A stretch of DNA of 64,000 nt from Klebsiella sp. WP3-W18-ESBL-02 (GCF_014168815.1 NZ_AP021972.1:2728001-2792000); one strand, 5' to 3'. Positions 36,126 through 44,424 are shown, counted from the stretch's first letter. Notes: generated by a model not told the origin, from the letters alone. Program-made: numbers and translations.

Positions 36126-36308
36126 CTAAACGCCATGCCGCACACCAGGAATTTTATCACTGGCATTCATAGACCCATTAAAGACCATATTGGTTTTACA
36201 AAAAATACACTTCGCACCAAATGGGTTTTTCTCTGAGACATCAAACGCTGACATTCGATATTGAGAGCCATGGCAACATGGGCATCTAAAATGAATATTT
36301 AAATTAAT
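36126..36308 (-). CDS. YmcF-like zinc-ribbon cold-shock microprotein, probable AUU start
   Basis: The peptide from an ATT at 36308 is 60 residues (NLNIHFRCPCCHGSQYRMSAFD...VRHGV). It closely resembles E. coli YmcF, a cold-shock-induced small protein beside cspG. Cysteines 9, 11, 12, 34 and 37 (CPCC and CIFC) suggest a zinc ribbon. No ATG, GTG or TTG fits: the longer frame to 36476 adds unrelated residues, while AGAGG lies seven bases before the ATT. Non-AUG starts have been described for the YmcF/YnfQ family in E. coli. Confidence 0.7.
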   Translation of the reverse strand: MNLNIHFRCPCCHGSQYRMSAFDVSEKNPFGAKCIFCKTNMVFNGSMNASDKIPGVRHGV

Positions 36309-36452
36309 ACTATATACCTCTTTTTGAAGGTTTAACTTACTTTTTGTTATAAATGTGACTTTTACGTGGCAATACCGATGTAAAGCTAAAACAAAAAAGC
36401 ATCCACATGCATAACCGTGTATGGTGACAGTCCATTCAATCAGGAGATGTCC

Positions 36453-36617
36453 ATGTCCGGACGTAAGAATACACAATCAAACCGCAATTATCTGGTTAAG
36501 TGCCTATGCCCAAACTGCTCGAAGAACTCAGAGCATAGTTTTACTCGAGTTCAGAAGGGCTCACAGTTAGTCTGCCCGTATTGCAATAGTTTATTCAAAT
36601 CCTCGCCGAACATCTAA
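36453..36617 (+). CDS. Small zinc-ribbon protein of the cold-shock cluster
   Basis: 54 residues (MSGRKNTQSNRNYLVKCLCPNC...SSPNI). Cysteines at 17, 19, 22 and CPYC at 41-44 suggest a zinc ribbon. The ATG at 36453 follows AGGAG by six bases; the frame can be extended to a GTG at 36417. It is divergent from the YmcF-like gene with 144 bases between the starts, and lies upstream of a CspF/CspH-like gene. Function unknown; the cold-shock link is inferred from context. Confidence 0.65.
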   Translation: MSGRKNTQSNRNYLVKCLCPNCSKNSEHSFTRVQKGSQLVCPYCNSLFKSSPNI

Positions 36618-36998
36618 AAATACGCGGTGGCCAAATGTTCTCATGGCGTTAACTAAAATCCTCATTTGGCAATCAAATTTGTATGCAATCATTCTTGAAA
36701 ACATACCGACTTCTTTTACGTATGTTAATTTCGATGATTGCTATAAACACATAGTACTGTACGTTGAACTCAAAGGAAGGAGATATCAGCGATAGCGCCA
36801 GACGATGAAGGTTATACAGAAGAATATTTTACGTTTTGCTTGCGTTTCAAGCTTACGCAGCCATTAATGCATTTCCTATGCGGATTAGCAAATTTTATTT
36901 TAGCCATCCAGGAGTCCTGATTAAAATTCTGGCATAACATTAGCTTTTAATTTTTTTTAAGCGTATAGTTTGCCCGTAATTTTTAACAAGGAATCTAT
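36618..36998 (+). other. Gap before the CspF/CspH-like gene, with an unexplained strong ribosome-binding-type motif
   Basis: This AT-rich 381-base gap has no standard ORF. AAGGAAGGAG at 36773-36782 is a strong Shine-Dalgarno-like run, but no ATG, GTG or TTG follows at normal spacing; an open frame of about 44 codons runs from it only if ATA is allowed. A -10 element TATAGT lies at 36964-36969, giving the csp gene a short leader. Confidence 0.4.
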
Positions 36999-37211
36999 TT
37001 GTCTCGTAAAATGACAGGCATTGTCAAAAGTTTTGATGCTATCAGTGGTAAAGGTTTTATCACCCCTTCCGACGGTCGAAAAGACGTTCTGCTACACATT
37101 TCAGCAGTCTATTGTAGTCAATCCGAAAGCCTGATACCGGGAATCCGCGTTGAGTTTTGTCGTATCAATGGTCTCAACGGACCAGTGGCCGCAAACATCT
37201 ACTTATCTTGA
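36999..37211 (+). CDS. CspF/CspH-type cold-shock-like protein, TTG start
   Basis: 70 residues read from TTG: SRKMTGIVKSFDAISGKGFITPSDGRKDV...NIYLS. The protein matches E. coli CspF and CspH, including the shared start SRKMTGIVK and end VAANIYLS. AAGGA lies seven bases before the TTG; an internal ATG at 37011 is a weaker choice. The RNP1 motif is altered (SGKGFI rather than KGFGFI), as in CspF/CspH, so RNA binding may differ from CspA. Confidence 0.85.
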   Translation: MSRKMTGIVKSFDAISGKGFITPSDGRKDVLLHISAVYCSQSESLIPGIRVEFCRINGLNGPVAANIYLS

Positions 37212-37370
37212 TCTTATTTTCACCCGCAACGCAGCATGCCGTACTCACAGATACGCGTCGCGTCAGAGAGGACGGGGATTCATGGAATGGAACGTCTTTA
37301 ATCGGAATACGCGAACGACAATATAAAAAGTGTTCTGATTGACGTTAACGCTGAGCCACCAGCAAAAACA

Positions 37371-37397
37371 GAGGGCACCCTGACGGTGCCCTTTTTT
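37371..37397. terminator. Terminator between the csp-like gene and yciY
   Basis: GGGCACC/GGTGCCC with a 5-base loop is followed by CTTTTTT. It marks the right edge of the island, five bases from the yciY stop. Confidence 0.82.
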
Positions 37398-37401
37398 ATC
37401 A

Positions 37402-37575
37402 TCAGAGATCGTAGATGGCGAACAACAGGCAGTTACGCTGCCGACCGACCAGGCACTTTCTGATGGAGTGGATGCGCATGTTACGACGCGATTGAGCTTC
37501 CAGCCAACGCGCTTTACGGCGGCTTGCTTGTCTCAGCATCCGCCAGCGCCCCACTTCAGGTCTACTACGCTTCAT
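37402..37575 (-). CDS. yciY: Small basic protein YciY
   Basis: 57 residues, MKRSRPEVGRWRMLRQASRR... ending LLFAIYDL, very close to E. coli YciY in length and sequence. It is strongly basic in the N-terminal two thirds. Function unknown. It is divergent from clsA, as in E. coli. Confidence 0.88.
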   Translation of the reverse strand: MKRSRPEVGRWRMLRQASRRKARWLEAQSRRNMRIHSIRKCLVGRQRNCLLFAIYDL

Positions 37576-37718
37576 TGCTCACGCTCTTGCTAAAAAAGAC
37601 GCTCCATTATAGCCCCTTGCTAATCGCTGACCAGCGCTTTCTGGGTGCGTTTTTATTTGCCAGATGTCTCCTGATGCGTAAACTCTTAACATCTGGCATT
37701 CAAAAGGATTTTCGAACT

Positions 37719-39179
37719 ATGACAACCGTGTACACCGTAGTAAGTTGGATGGCTATTCTGGGGTATTGGTTGTTAATCGCCGGGGTAACGCTGCGTATTC
37801 TGATGAAACGCCGCGCCGTGCCGTCGGCAATGGCCTGGCTGCTGATCATCTATATCCTGCCGCTGGTCGGTATTATTGCCTATCTCTCGCTGGGCGAACT
37901 GCATCTCGGCAAGCGACGCGCGGAACGTGCGCGCGCCATGTGGCCTTCCACCGCCAAATGGTTAAACGACCTGAAGGCCTGCAAACACATTTTCGCCGAC
38001 GATAACAGCCAGGTCGCCTCTTCGCTGTTTAAGCTATGCGAACGCCGTCAAGGCATCGCCGGCCTGAAGGGCAATCAGCTACAGCTGCTTACCGACTCCG
38101 ACGATGTCATGCAGGCGGTCATCCGCGACATCCAATTGGCGCGGCACAATATCGAAATGGTCTTTTACATCTGGCAGCCCGGCGGCATGGCCGATCAGGT
38201 AGCCGAATCGCTGATGGCCGCCGCACGTCGCGGGGTACACTGCCGCCTGATGCTCGATTCGGCTGGCAGCGTCGCCTTCTTCCGCAGCCCGTGGGCAGCG
38301 ATGATGCGTAATGCAGGCATCGAGGTGGTCGAGGCGCTCAAGGTTAATCTGATGCGTGTATTTTTACGGCGCATGGATTTACGTCAGCATCGCAAAATGA
38401 TCATGATCGACAACTATATTGCTTACACCGGCAGTATGAACATGGTCGACCCGCGTTTCTTTAAGCAGGACTCCGGCGTTGGCCAATGGATTGATCTGAT
38501 GGCGCGAATGGAAGGGCCGATCGCCACGGGAATGGGTATTGTCTATTCCTGTGACTGGGAAATTGAAACCGGTAAGCGCATATTACCCCCTGCGCCGGAC
38601 CTTAACATTATGCCCTTTGAAGAGGCCAGCGGGCATACTATTCAGACTATCGCCTCCGGCCCAGGCTTCCCTGAAGATTTGATTCATCAGGCGCTGTTGA
38701 CCGCAGCCTATTCTGCTCGCGAATACCTGATTATGACGACGCCGTACTTCGTCCCCAGCGACGATCTGCTGCACGCAATCTGCACCGCCGCACAGCGTGG
38801 GGTTGATGTCAGCATTATCCTGCCGCGTAAAAACGACTCGGTGCTGGTTGGCTGGGCTAGCCGCGCCTTCTTTACCGAACTCCTGGCGGCCGGCGTCAAA
38901 ATCTATCAGTTTGAAGGCGGTCTGCTGCACACCAAAAGCGTGCTGGTCGATGGCGAGCTGAGCCTTGTCGGCACGGTTAATCTCGATATGCGCAGCCTGT
39001 GGCTTAACTTTGAGATTACCCTGGTCATCGATGACAGCGGATTCGGCAGCGATCTCGCAGCCGTGCAGGATGATTATATTTCCCGCTCGCGGTTACTGGA
39101 CGCGCGTTTATGGGTAAAACGTCCATTCTGGCACCGTATTGCTGAGCGACTGTTTTACTTCTTTAGCCCATTACTGTAA
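37719..39179 (+). CDS. clsA: Cardiolipin synthase A
   Basis: 486 residues from MTTVYTVVSWMAILGYWLL with AAGGA 12 bases upstream. Two N-terminal transmembrane segments (about 3-25 and 37-58) precede two phospholipase D HKD motifs: QHRKMIMIDNYIAYTGS (about 219) and LHTKSVLVDGELSLVGT (about 404). It condenses two phosphatidylglycerols to cardiolipin at the inner membrane. The start 65 codons inside the longer frame matches the E. coli protein length. Confidence 0.97.
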   Translation: MTTVYTVVSWMAILGYWLLIAGVTLRILMKRRAVPSAMAWLLIIYILPLVGIIAYLSLGELHLGKRRAERARAMWPSTAKWLNDLKACKHIFADDNSQVASSLFKLCERRQGIAGLKGNQLQLLTDSDDVMQAVIRDIQLARHNIEMVFYIWQPGGMADQVAESLMAAARRGVHCRLMLDSAGSVAFFRSPWAAMMRNAGIEVVEALKVNLMRVFLRRMDLRQHRKMIMIDNYIAYTGSMNMVDPRFFKQDSGVGQWIDLMARMEGPIATGMGIVYSCDWEIETGKRILPPAPDLNIMPFEEASGHTIQTIASGPGFPEDLIHQALLTAAYSAREYLIMTTPYFVPSDDLLHAICTAAQRGVDVSIILPRKNDSVLVGWASRAFFTELLAAGVKIYQFEGGLLHTKSVLVDGELSLVGTVNLDMRSLWLNFEITLVIDDSGFGSDLAAVQDDYISRSRLLDARLWVKRPFWHRIAERLFYFFSPLL

Positions 39180-39212
39180 AACGTGCCCATCAGCACTCAA
39201 CAGGTAGCCATC

Positions 39213-39542
39213 ATGGATATGGATTTAAATAATCGTCTGACCGAAGATGAAACGCTCGAGCAGGCTTATGACATTTTTCTCGAGCTGGCGGCAGACAATC
39301 TTGACCCGGCCGACATTATTCTGTTCAACCTGCAATTTGAAGAACGCGGCGGCGCTGAGCTGTTCGATCCTTCCGAAGATTGGCAGGAGCATGTCGACTA
39401 CGATCTGAACCCGGATTTCTTTGCCGAAGTGGTGATTGGCCTTGCGGATACTGACGGCGGCGAACTGAACGATATTTTTGCCCGTGTGCTGCTGTGTCGC
39501 GAAAAAGATCACAAGCTTTGCCATATTCTCTGGCGAGAATAA
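39213..39542 (+). CDS. yciU: Acidic DUF440 protein YciU
   Basis: 109 residues from MDMDLNNRLTEDETLEQAYDIF, strongly acidic, near-identical to E. coli YciU of the HI1450-like dsDNA-mimic family. These proteins may compete for DNA-binding proteins; the role is unproven. It starts 33 bases after the clsA stop, so probably shares its transcript. Confidence 0.93.
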   Translation: MDMDLNNRLTEDETLEQAYDIFLELAADNLDPADIILFNLQFEERGGAELFDPSEDWQEHVDYDLNPDFFAEVVIGLADTDGGELNDIFARVLLCREKDHKLCHILWRE

Positions 39543-39549
39543 CAACATC

Positions 39550-39574
39550 AAGGGCAGCCTGACTGCCCTTTTTT
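39550..39574 (+). terminator. Terminator after yciU
   Basis: AAGGGCAG/CTGCCCTT with a 5-base loop and a T run follows the yciU stop by seven bases; it may also serve the convergent channel gene. Confidence 0.85.
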
Positions 39575-39591
39575 ATGCCTGTAATACCGCC

Positions 39592-40437
39592 TTATTGCGG
39601 CTGATGTTGAGGAAGCGCGGTACCGCAGCTATTGCAGTAGTGCGCGCTGGGTTCATGATGCCGCTGTTTGCAGTGCGGGCAAACGCGCTCCTGGCGACGC
39701 TTTTGAAACTCGCTGGTCATCTGCGCGGTAATAATGCCGGTCGGAATGGCAATGACGGAATAGCCGATCAATATCAGTACAGAAGCCACCATTCTGCCCG
39801 CGGCGGTGTGCGGCGTAATATCGCCATAGCCCACGGTGGTCACGGTCACAATGGCCCAGTAGACCGAAGTGCTGAGCGTGGTAAAACCGTGCACCGGCCC
39901 TTCAATGCCGTACATCAGCGCACCGGACACCACCATCACAATGCCGATAAAGGCATAGAATAGAATCAGCTGATGGCGGGAATTGACGATCGCCGTCCAG
40001 AAGCTATTCAATGCGGGCATCAAGCGCAGCAGCTTCAGAATACGTAACACCCGAATAACGCGCATCGCACGCCAGGCAAACAGATATTCCACGCCTATTT
40101 CCGGCCACAGCATAATCACGTAAAACGGTAAAATTGTCGCCAGGTCGATAAAACCCCAGAAGCTAAAAACATAGCGAGCGGGATTTGGCCAGCAGAATAG
40201 CCGCAGAAAATATTCCAGCGTGAACACCAGCGTAAAGGCTATTTCCAGCCAGACAAAAGCATGCCATTCGTCGTAGCTCAGGTGGTAGGTTGTACCAATG
40301 CCCGACTCAATAAAAATAGCGCAGACGCTTAATAAGGCGAAAAAACCGCACAACGCTTCAAACCGGCGTCCGGTTCGTGTGCGTTGTTCAAAGAGCAAAT
40401 GATAGAGACGATGGCGCAGAGCGCTAATACCGACCAC
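39592..40437 (-). CDS. Voltage-gated-type potassium channel with C-terminal zinc ribbon
   Basis: 281 residues, six-transmembrane channel. An arginine-rich S4 (RAMRVIRVLRILKLLRL) and pore filter TTVGYGD (200-206) are clear. The C-terminus carries four cysteines (253, 256, 268, 271: CPHC and CNSC), a probable zinc ribbon, instead of the RCK domain of E. coli Kch. It starts with GTG after GAGGG. It lies between yciU and oppF, where K-12 has no channel gene. Selective K+ conduction is inferred from the filter. Confidence 0.9.
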   Translation of the reverse strand: MVGISALRHRLYHLLFEQRTRTGRRFEALCGFFALLSVCAIFIESGIGTTYHLSYDEWHAFVWLEIAFTLVFTLEYFLRLFCWPNPARYVFSFWGFIDLATILPFYVIMLWPEIGVEYLFAWRAMRVIRVLRILKLLRLMPALNSFWTAIVNSRHQLILFYAFIGIVMVVSGALMYGIEGPVHGFTTLSTSVYWAIVTVTTVGYGDITPHTAAGRMVASVLILIGYSVIAIPTGIITAQMTSEFQKRRQERVCPHCKQRHHEPSAHYCNSCGTALPQHQPQ

Positions 40438-40488
40438 GATGAACCCTCGTATAAAAAATAAGGGCTGGCAACCTGCCAGCCCAGATGA

Positions 40489-41493
40489 TTATAACGGGTC
40501 AACCTTGAGACAGGAAACCGCGTGGCGGAAACTGCCTTCTAAGAGGGGGCGCGTTTGCGCACATTCTGGCCCGGCCAGCGGGCAGCGCGTACGGAATACG
40601 CAGCCTGAAGGCGGGTTAATCGGCGAAGGCAGCTCCCCTTCCAGCAATTGAATGGTTTTATTCTGCTCCAGATCCGGATCCGGAACCGGCACAGCGGACA
40701 TCAGCGCCTTGGTGTACGGGTGCAGCGGGTTGTTGTACACCTCGTCATAGGTGCCCAGCTCCACCGCATGCCCCAGATACATCACCAGTACGCGATCGGA
40801 AATGTGCTTCACGACGGCCAGATCGTGGGCAATAAAGATGAGCGACAGGCCCATTTCACGCTGTAGCTGCTGCAGCAGGTTCACTACCTGTGCCTGAATC
40901 GACACATCCAACGCGGATACTGGCTCATCACAAATGATCAGCTTCGGCTCAAGAATCAACGCCCGCGCAATGCCAATACGCTGGCACTGACCGCCGGAAA
41001 ACTCATGCGGGTAACGATTGACGAGGTTTGGCAGCAGCCCCACCTTCATCATCATGGCTTTCACTTTGTCACGAACTTCCTGACGCGGCATTTTCGGGTA
41101 GTAGGTGCGTAGCGGCTCGGCGATAATCTCGCCGATGGTCATACGCGGGTTCAGCGACGCCAGCGGATCCTGGAAAATCATCTGGATATCGCTGCGCACG
41201 TTGCGCCATTCATCCGGTTTCATCCCCAGCAGATCTTTCCCCAGCCAGGCGACTTTACCATCGGTCGCTTTCACCAGGCCGATAATGGCACGCGCAAAGG
41301 TGGATTTACCGCAGCCGGACTCTCCCACCACGCCCAGCGTTTCGCCTTCGTATAAACGCAGCGTCACGCCATCAACCGCTTTCAGAGTTTTTGGCGGCTG
41401 CCAGAACCACTGTTTGCCATCTTTAATCTCGAAGTGGACCTTTAAATCGGCGATTTCGAGCAGTACTTTTCTTTCGTCAGTCACGGCGCTCAT
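40489..41493 (-). CDS. oppF: Oligopeptide ABC transporter ATPase OppF
   Basis: 334 residues with Walker A GESGCGKST, signature FSGGQCQRIGIARAL, Walker B LIICDEPVSALD and the C-terminal oligopeptide/dipeptide ABC domain with CPLAGPEC-type cysteines. It pairs with OppD to power import. The start overlaps the oppD stop by four bases. Confidence 0.97.
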   Translation of the reverse strand: MSAVTDERKVLLEIADLKVHFEIKDGKQWFWQPPKTLKAVDGVTLRLYEGETLGVVGESGCGKSTFARAIIGLVKATDGKVAWLGKDLLGMKPDEWRNVRSDIQMIFQDPLASLNPRMTIGEIIAEPLRTYYPKMPRQEVRDKVKAMMMKVGLLPNLVNRYPHEFSGGQCQRIGIARALILEPKLIICDEPVSALDVSIQAQVVNLLQQLQREMGLSLIFIAHDLAVVKHISDRVLVMYLGHAVELGTYDEVYNNPLHPYTKALMSAVPVPDPDLEQNKTIQLLEGELPSPINPPSGCVFRTRCPLAGPECAQTRPLLEGSFRHAVSCLKVDPL

Positions 41494-42485
41494 ACCAGTT
41501 CCCCCACGTTCTTAAAGCAGGCGCGTAAGCGGCCTGGCGCAAACTCTTCCAGCGGCGGCGCGCTGCTACACACGTCCATCGCATGCGGACAGCGCGGCTG
41601 GAACGGGCAGCCTGATGGTAAACGCAGCAGGTTTGGTGGGTTACCCGGAATGGTCAACAGCGATTCTCCTTCGCCGTCGAGACGTGGAACCGCATTCAAC
41701 AGACCAATAGAATAAGGATGCGCAGGCTGATAGAAGACATCGCGCGCTTTGCCGTATTCCATGGTCCGCCCGGCGTACATCACCAGCACCTTATCGCAGA
41801 TCCCGGCGACCACGCCGAGATCGTGGGTGATCATGATTATCGCCGTATTGAACTCGCGCTTAAGCTCGTTCAGCAGGGTCATGATTTGCGCCTGAACGGT
41901 CACGTCCAGTGCGGTCGTTGGCTCATCGGCAATCAGAAGTTTAGGGCGACACAACAGTGCCATAGCGATCATCACACGCTGACGCATCCCGCCGGAAAAC
42001 TCGTGCGGGTACATCCTCATGCGCTTACGCGCTTCCGGCATTTTCACCGCATCCAGCATTTTCACCGATTCTTCAAACGCTTCAGCTTTTCCCATGCCTT
42101 TGTGCAGCATCAGCACTTCCATCAGCTGCTCGCCTACCCGCATATACGGGTTCAGTGAGGTCATCGGGTCCTGGAAAATCATGGAAATCTGCTCGGCGCG
42201 CAGCTTGTTAAGCGTATGCTCCGGCAGGTTCAGGATTTCTTTACCGTTAAACAGCGCCGATCCCTCAATACGCCCGTTGCTTGCCAGTAACCCCATCAAC
42301 GCAAACGCGGTTTGCGACTTTCCGGAGCCGGACTCGCCGACAATCCCCAGCGTTTCGCCTGCACGCAGGCTGAAGTTGAGGTCGTTAACGGCGGTGACAT
42401 CGCCGTCGGGAGTTTTGAAGGTGACGCGCAGATCTTTCACATCCAGCAGACGCTGTGACGCTGTTGCCGTTTCAATTATGCTCAT
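41490..42485 (-). CDS. oppD: Oligopeptide ABC transporter ATPase OppD
   Basis: 331 residues with GESGSGKSQT, FSGGMRQRVMIAMAL and LLIADEPTTALD, ending with the oligopeptide ABC C-terminal region (FQPRCPHAMDVC). It is about six residues shorter than E. coli OppD at the N-terminus. It lies 11 bases after oppC. Confidence 0.97.
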   Translation of the reverse strand: MSIIETATASQRLLDVKDLRVTFKTPDGDVTAVNDLNFSLRAGETLGIVGESGSGKSQTAFALMGLLASNGRIEGSALFNGKEILNLPEHTLNKLRAEQISMIFQDPMTSLNPYMRVGEQLMEVLMLHKGMGKAEAFEESVKMLDAVKMPEARKRMRMYPHEFSGGMRQRVMIAMALLCRPKLLIADEPTTALDVTVQAQIMTLLNELKREFNTAIIMITHDLGVVAGICDKVLVMYAGRTMEYGKARDVFYQPAHPYSIGLLNAVPRLDGEGESLLTIPGNPPNLLRLPSGCPFQPRCPHAMDVCSSAPPLEEFAPGRLRACFKNVGELV

Positions 42486-42496
42486 GGCAACGCTCC

Positions 42497-43405
42497 TTAA
42501 CGGTCTTTCGGGTCGAGGGCATCACGCAGGCCATCGCCGATAAAGTTAAAACAGAACAGGGTCACCACCAGGAACGCCGCCGGGAACAGCAGCAGCCATG
42601 GCGAAACTTCCATCGAGTTAGCACCGTCGCTCAGCAGAGCGCCCCAGCTGCTCAGCGGCTCTTGTGTCCCCAGTCCGAGGAAGCTGAGGAATGATTCAAA
42701 CAGAATCATGCTGGGCACCAGCAGAGAGGCATACACCACTACCACCCCCAGCACGTTCGGTACGATATGGCGCACCACAATGCTGACGGTCGATACGCCG
42801 CCTACCTGGGCTGCTTCAATAAACTCTTTACGCTTCAGGCTAAGCGTCTGCCCGCGAACGATACGCGCCATATCCAGCCAGGACACCATCCCGATAGCAA
42901 CAAAGATCAGCAGGATGTTTTGCCCAAAGAAGGTCACCAGCAGGATCACGAAGAACATAAACGGGAAGGAGTTGAGGATTTCCAGCAAACGCATCATTAC
43001 CGAATCGATTTTCCCGCCCAGATAGCCGGAGAGCGAGCCGTACAGCGTGCCGACAACCACTGCAACCAGCGCCGCAGCGATCCCAACCATCAGAGAGATT
43101 CGCCCGCCGATTGCCACACGGACCAGCAGGTCGCGGCCGGAAGAGTCGGTACCAAAATAGTGCCCGGATTCCATATCCGGCGCATTGGACATCATGCCCC
43201 AATCGGTGTCGAAATAGGAAAACTGCGACAACATCGGCGCCAGGGTGACGAACAGCGCAATCAATACCAGCACAACCAGGCTGGCTACCGCCGCGCGGTT
43301 ATGCATAAAGCGACGACGCGCGTCCTGCCACAGGCTGCGGCCTTCAACCTCAAGCTTCTCACTGAAGTTTTCCAGCGCCTCGCTGCTTTTTTTACTTAAC
43401 ATCAT
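42497..43405 (-). CDS. oppC: Oligopeptide ABC transporter permease OppC
   Basis: 302 residues, with an extended N-terminal helix, a periplasmic loop (FGTDSSGRDLLVRVAIGGR) and about six transmembrane segments; the permease EAA-type loop is EFIEAAQVGGVSTVSIVVRHIVPN. It forms the membrane channel with OppB. It starts 14 bases after the oppB stop. Confidence 0.97.
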   Translation of the reverse strand: MMLSKKSSEALENFSEKLEVEGRSLWQDARRRFMHNRAAVASLVVLVLIALFVTLAPMLSQFSYFDTDWGMMSNAPDMESGHYFGTDSSGRDLLVRVAIGGRISLMVGIAAALVAVVVGTLYGSLSGYLGGKIDSVMMRLLEILNSFPFMFFVILLVTFFGQNILLIFVAIGMVSWLDMARIVRGQTLSLKRKEFIEAAQVGGVSTVSIVVRHIVPNVLGVVVVYASLLVPSMILFESFLSFLGLGTQEPLSSWGALLSDGANSMEVSPWLLLFPAAFLVVTLFCFNFIGDGLRDALDPKDR

Positions 43406-43419
43406 GGCGAACTCCAGCC

Positions 43420-44340
43420 TTAATAGCGAATTTTCGGGTCAATCACGGCGTAAAGTACGTCGACAACCGCGTTAAACAGGATCGTTAGCGCGCCAACCAG
43501 AATGGTCAGGCTCAGTACCAGGGAGTAGTCGCGGTTAAGCGCCCCGTTAACGAACAGCTGTCCAATCCCCGGCAAGCCGTAGATTGTCTCAATGACCATC
43601 GAACCGGTAATGATACCGACGAAGGCAGGCCCCATATAAGAAAGCACCGGCAGCAGCGCGGGTTTTAAAGCGTGACGGAAAATAATCCGCCGCATAGGCA
43701 ACCCTTTCGCCCTTGCGGTACGAATAAAGTTGGAGTGTAAAACCTCAATCATTGAGCCACGGGTAATACGCGCAATGCTGGCAATATAGGCCAGAGAAAG
43801 CGCCACCATCGGCAGAATCATGAACTTCAGCGCCCCGCCGTTCCAGCCGCCGCCGGGCAGCCAGTGCAGTGTAATCGCGAAAATCATGACCAGCAGCGGC
43901 GCCACCACGAAGCTGGGGATAACCACCCCGGTCATCGCGACCCCCATCACCGCGTAGTCCCACTTGGTATTCTGATTAAGCGCGGCAATCACCCCCGCTG
44001 AGACGCCAAGAATAACCGCCAGCAGGAATGCCGCCGCGCCTAATTTGGCCGACACTGGCAGACTGCTCGCCACCAGATCGTTGACCGTATAATCTTTATA
44101 TTTGAACGATGGCCCAAAATCGCCGTGCGCGAGCTGTTTCAGATAGCTGAAATATTGGGTGGTAATGGGATCGTTAAGGTGATATTTCGCTTCAATATTG
44201 GCCATAACCTCTGGCGGCAGCGTGCGCTCCCCCGTAAATGGGCTACCAGGCGCAAGACGCATCATAAAGAACGAAATGGTAATAAGAATAAATAACGTCG
44301 GAATCGCTTCAAGACAGCGACGGAGAATAAATTTCAACAT
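43420..44340 (-). CDS. oppB: Oligopeptide ABC transporter permease OppB
   Basis: 306 residues from MLKFILRRCLEAIPTLFIL, matching E. coli OppB in length; the frame is open 25 codons further but without family support. The cytoplasmic coupling loop is FIRTARAKGLPMRRIIFRHALKP. It is separated from oppA by 84 bases that include an intercistronic hairpin. Confidence 0.97.
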   Translation of the reverse strand: MLKFILRRCLEAIPTLFILITISFFMMRLAPGSPFTGERTLPPEVMANIEAKYHLNDPITTQYFSYLKQLAHGDFGPSFKYKDYTVNDLVASSLPVSAKLGAAAFLLAVILGVSAGVIAALNQNTKWDYAVMGVAMTGVVIPSFVVAPLLVMIFAITLHWLPGGGWNGGALKFMILPMVALSLAYIASIARITRGSMIEVLHSNFIRTARAKGLPMRRIIFRHALKPALLPVLSYMGPAFVGIITGSMVIETIYGLPGIGQLFVNGALNRDYSLVLSLTILVGALTILFNAVVDVLYAVIDPKIRY

Positions 44341-44390
44341 TGCCCATACCTTTTGGCTGTGCCTGTAATAATACAATAATGCGAGACACC

Positions 44391-44415
44391 GTGGGGCAAG
44401 CCGAGCCTGCCCCAC
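44391..44415 (-). terminator. oppA-oppB intercistronic hairpin
   Basis: GTGGGGCA/TGCCCCAC with a 9-base loop lies ten bases after oppA without a T tract. Such hairpins lower expression of downstream transporter genes relative to the binding protein and stabilise the upstream mRNA; that role is inferred. Confidence 0.65.
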
Positions 44416-44424
44416 GTATTGCCA

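Noticed and set aside
36309..36476. N-terminal extension of the YmcF-like ORF to 36476
   Set aside because: The added 56 residues (MCILTSGHGHLL...) have no family likeness, overlap the divergent gene, and contain no ribosome site; the short ATT-initiated form is preferred.
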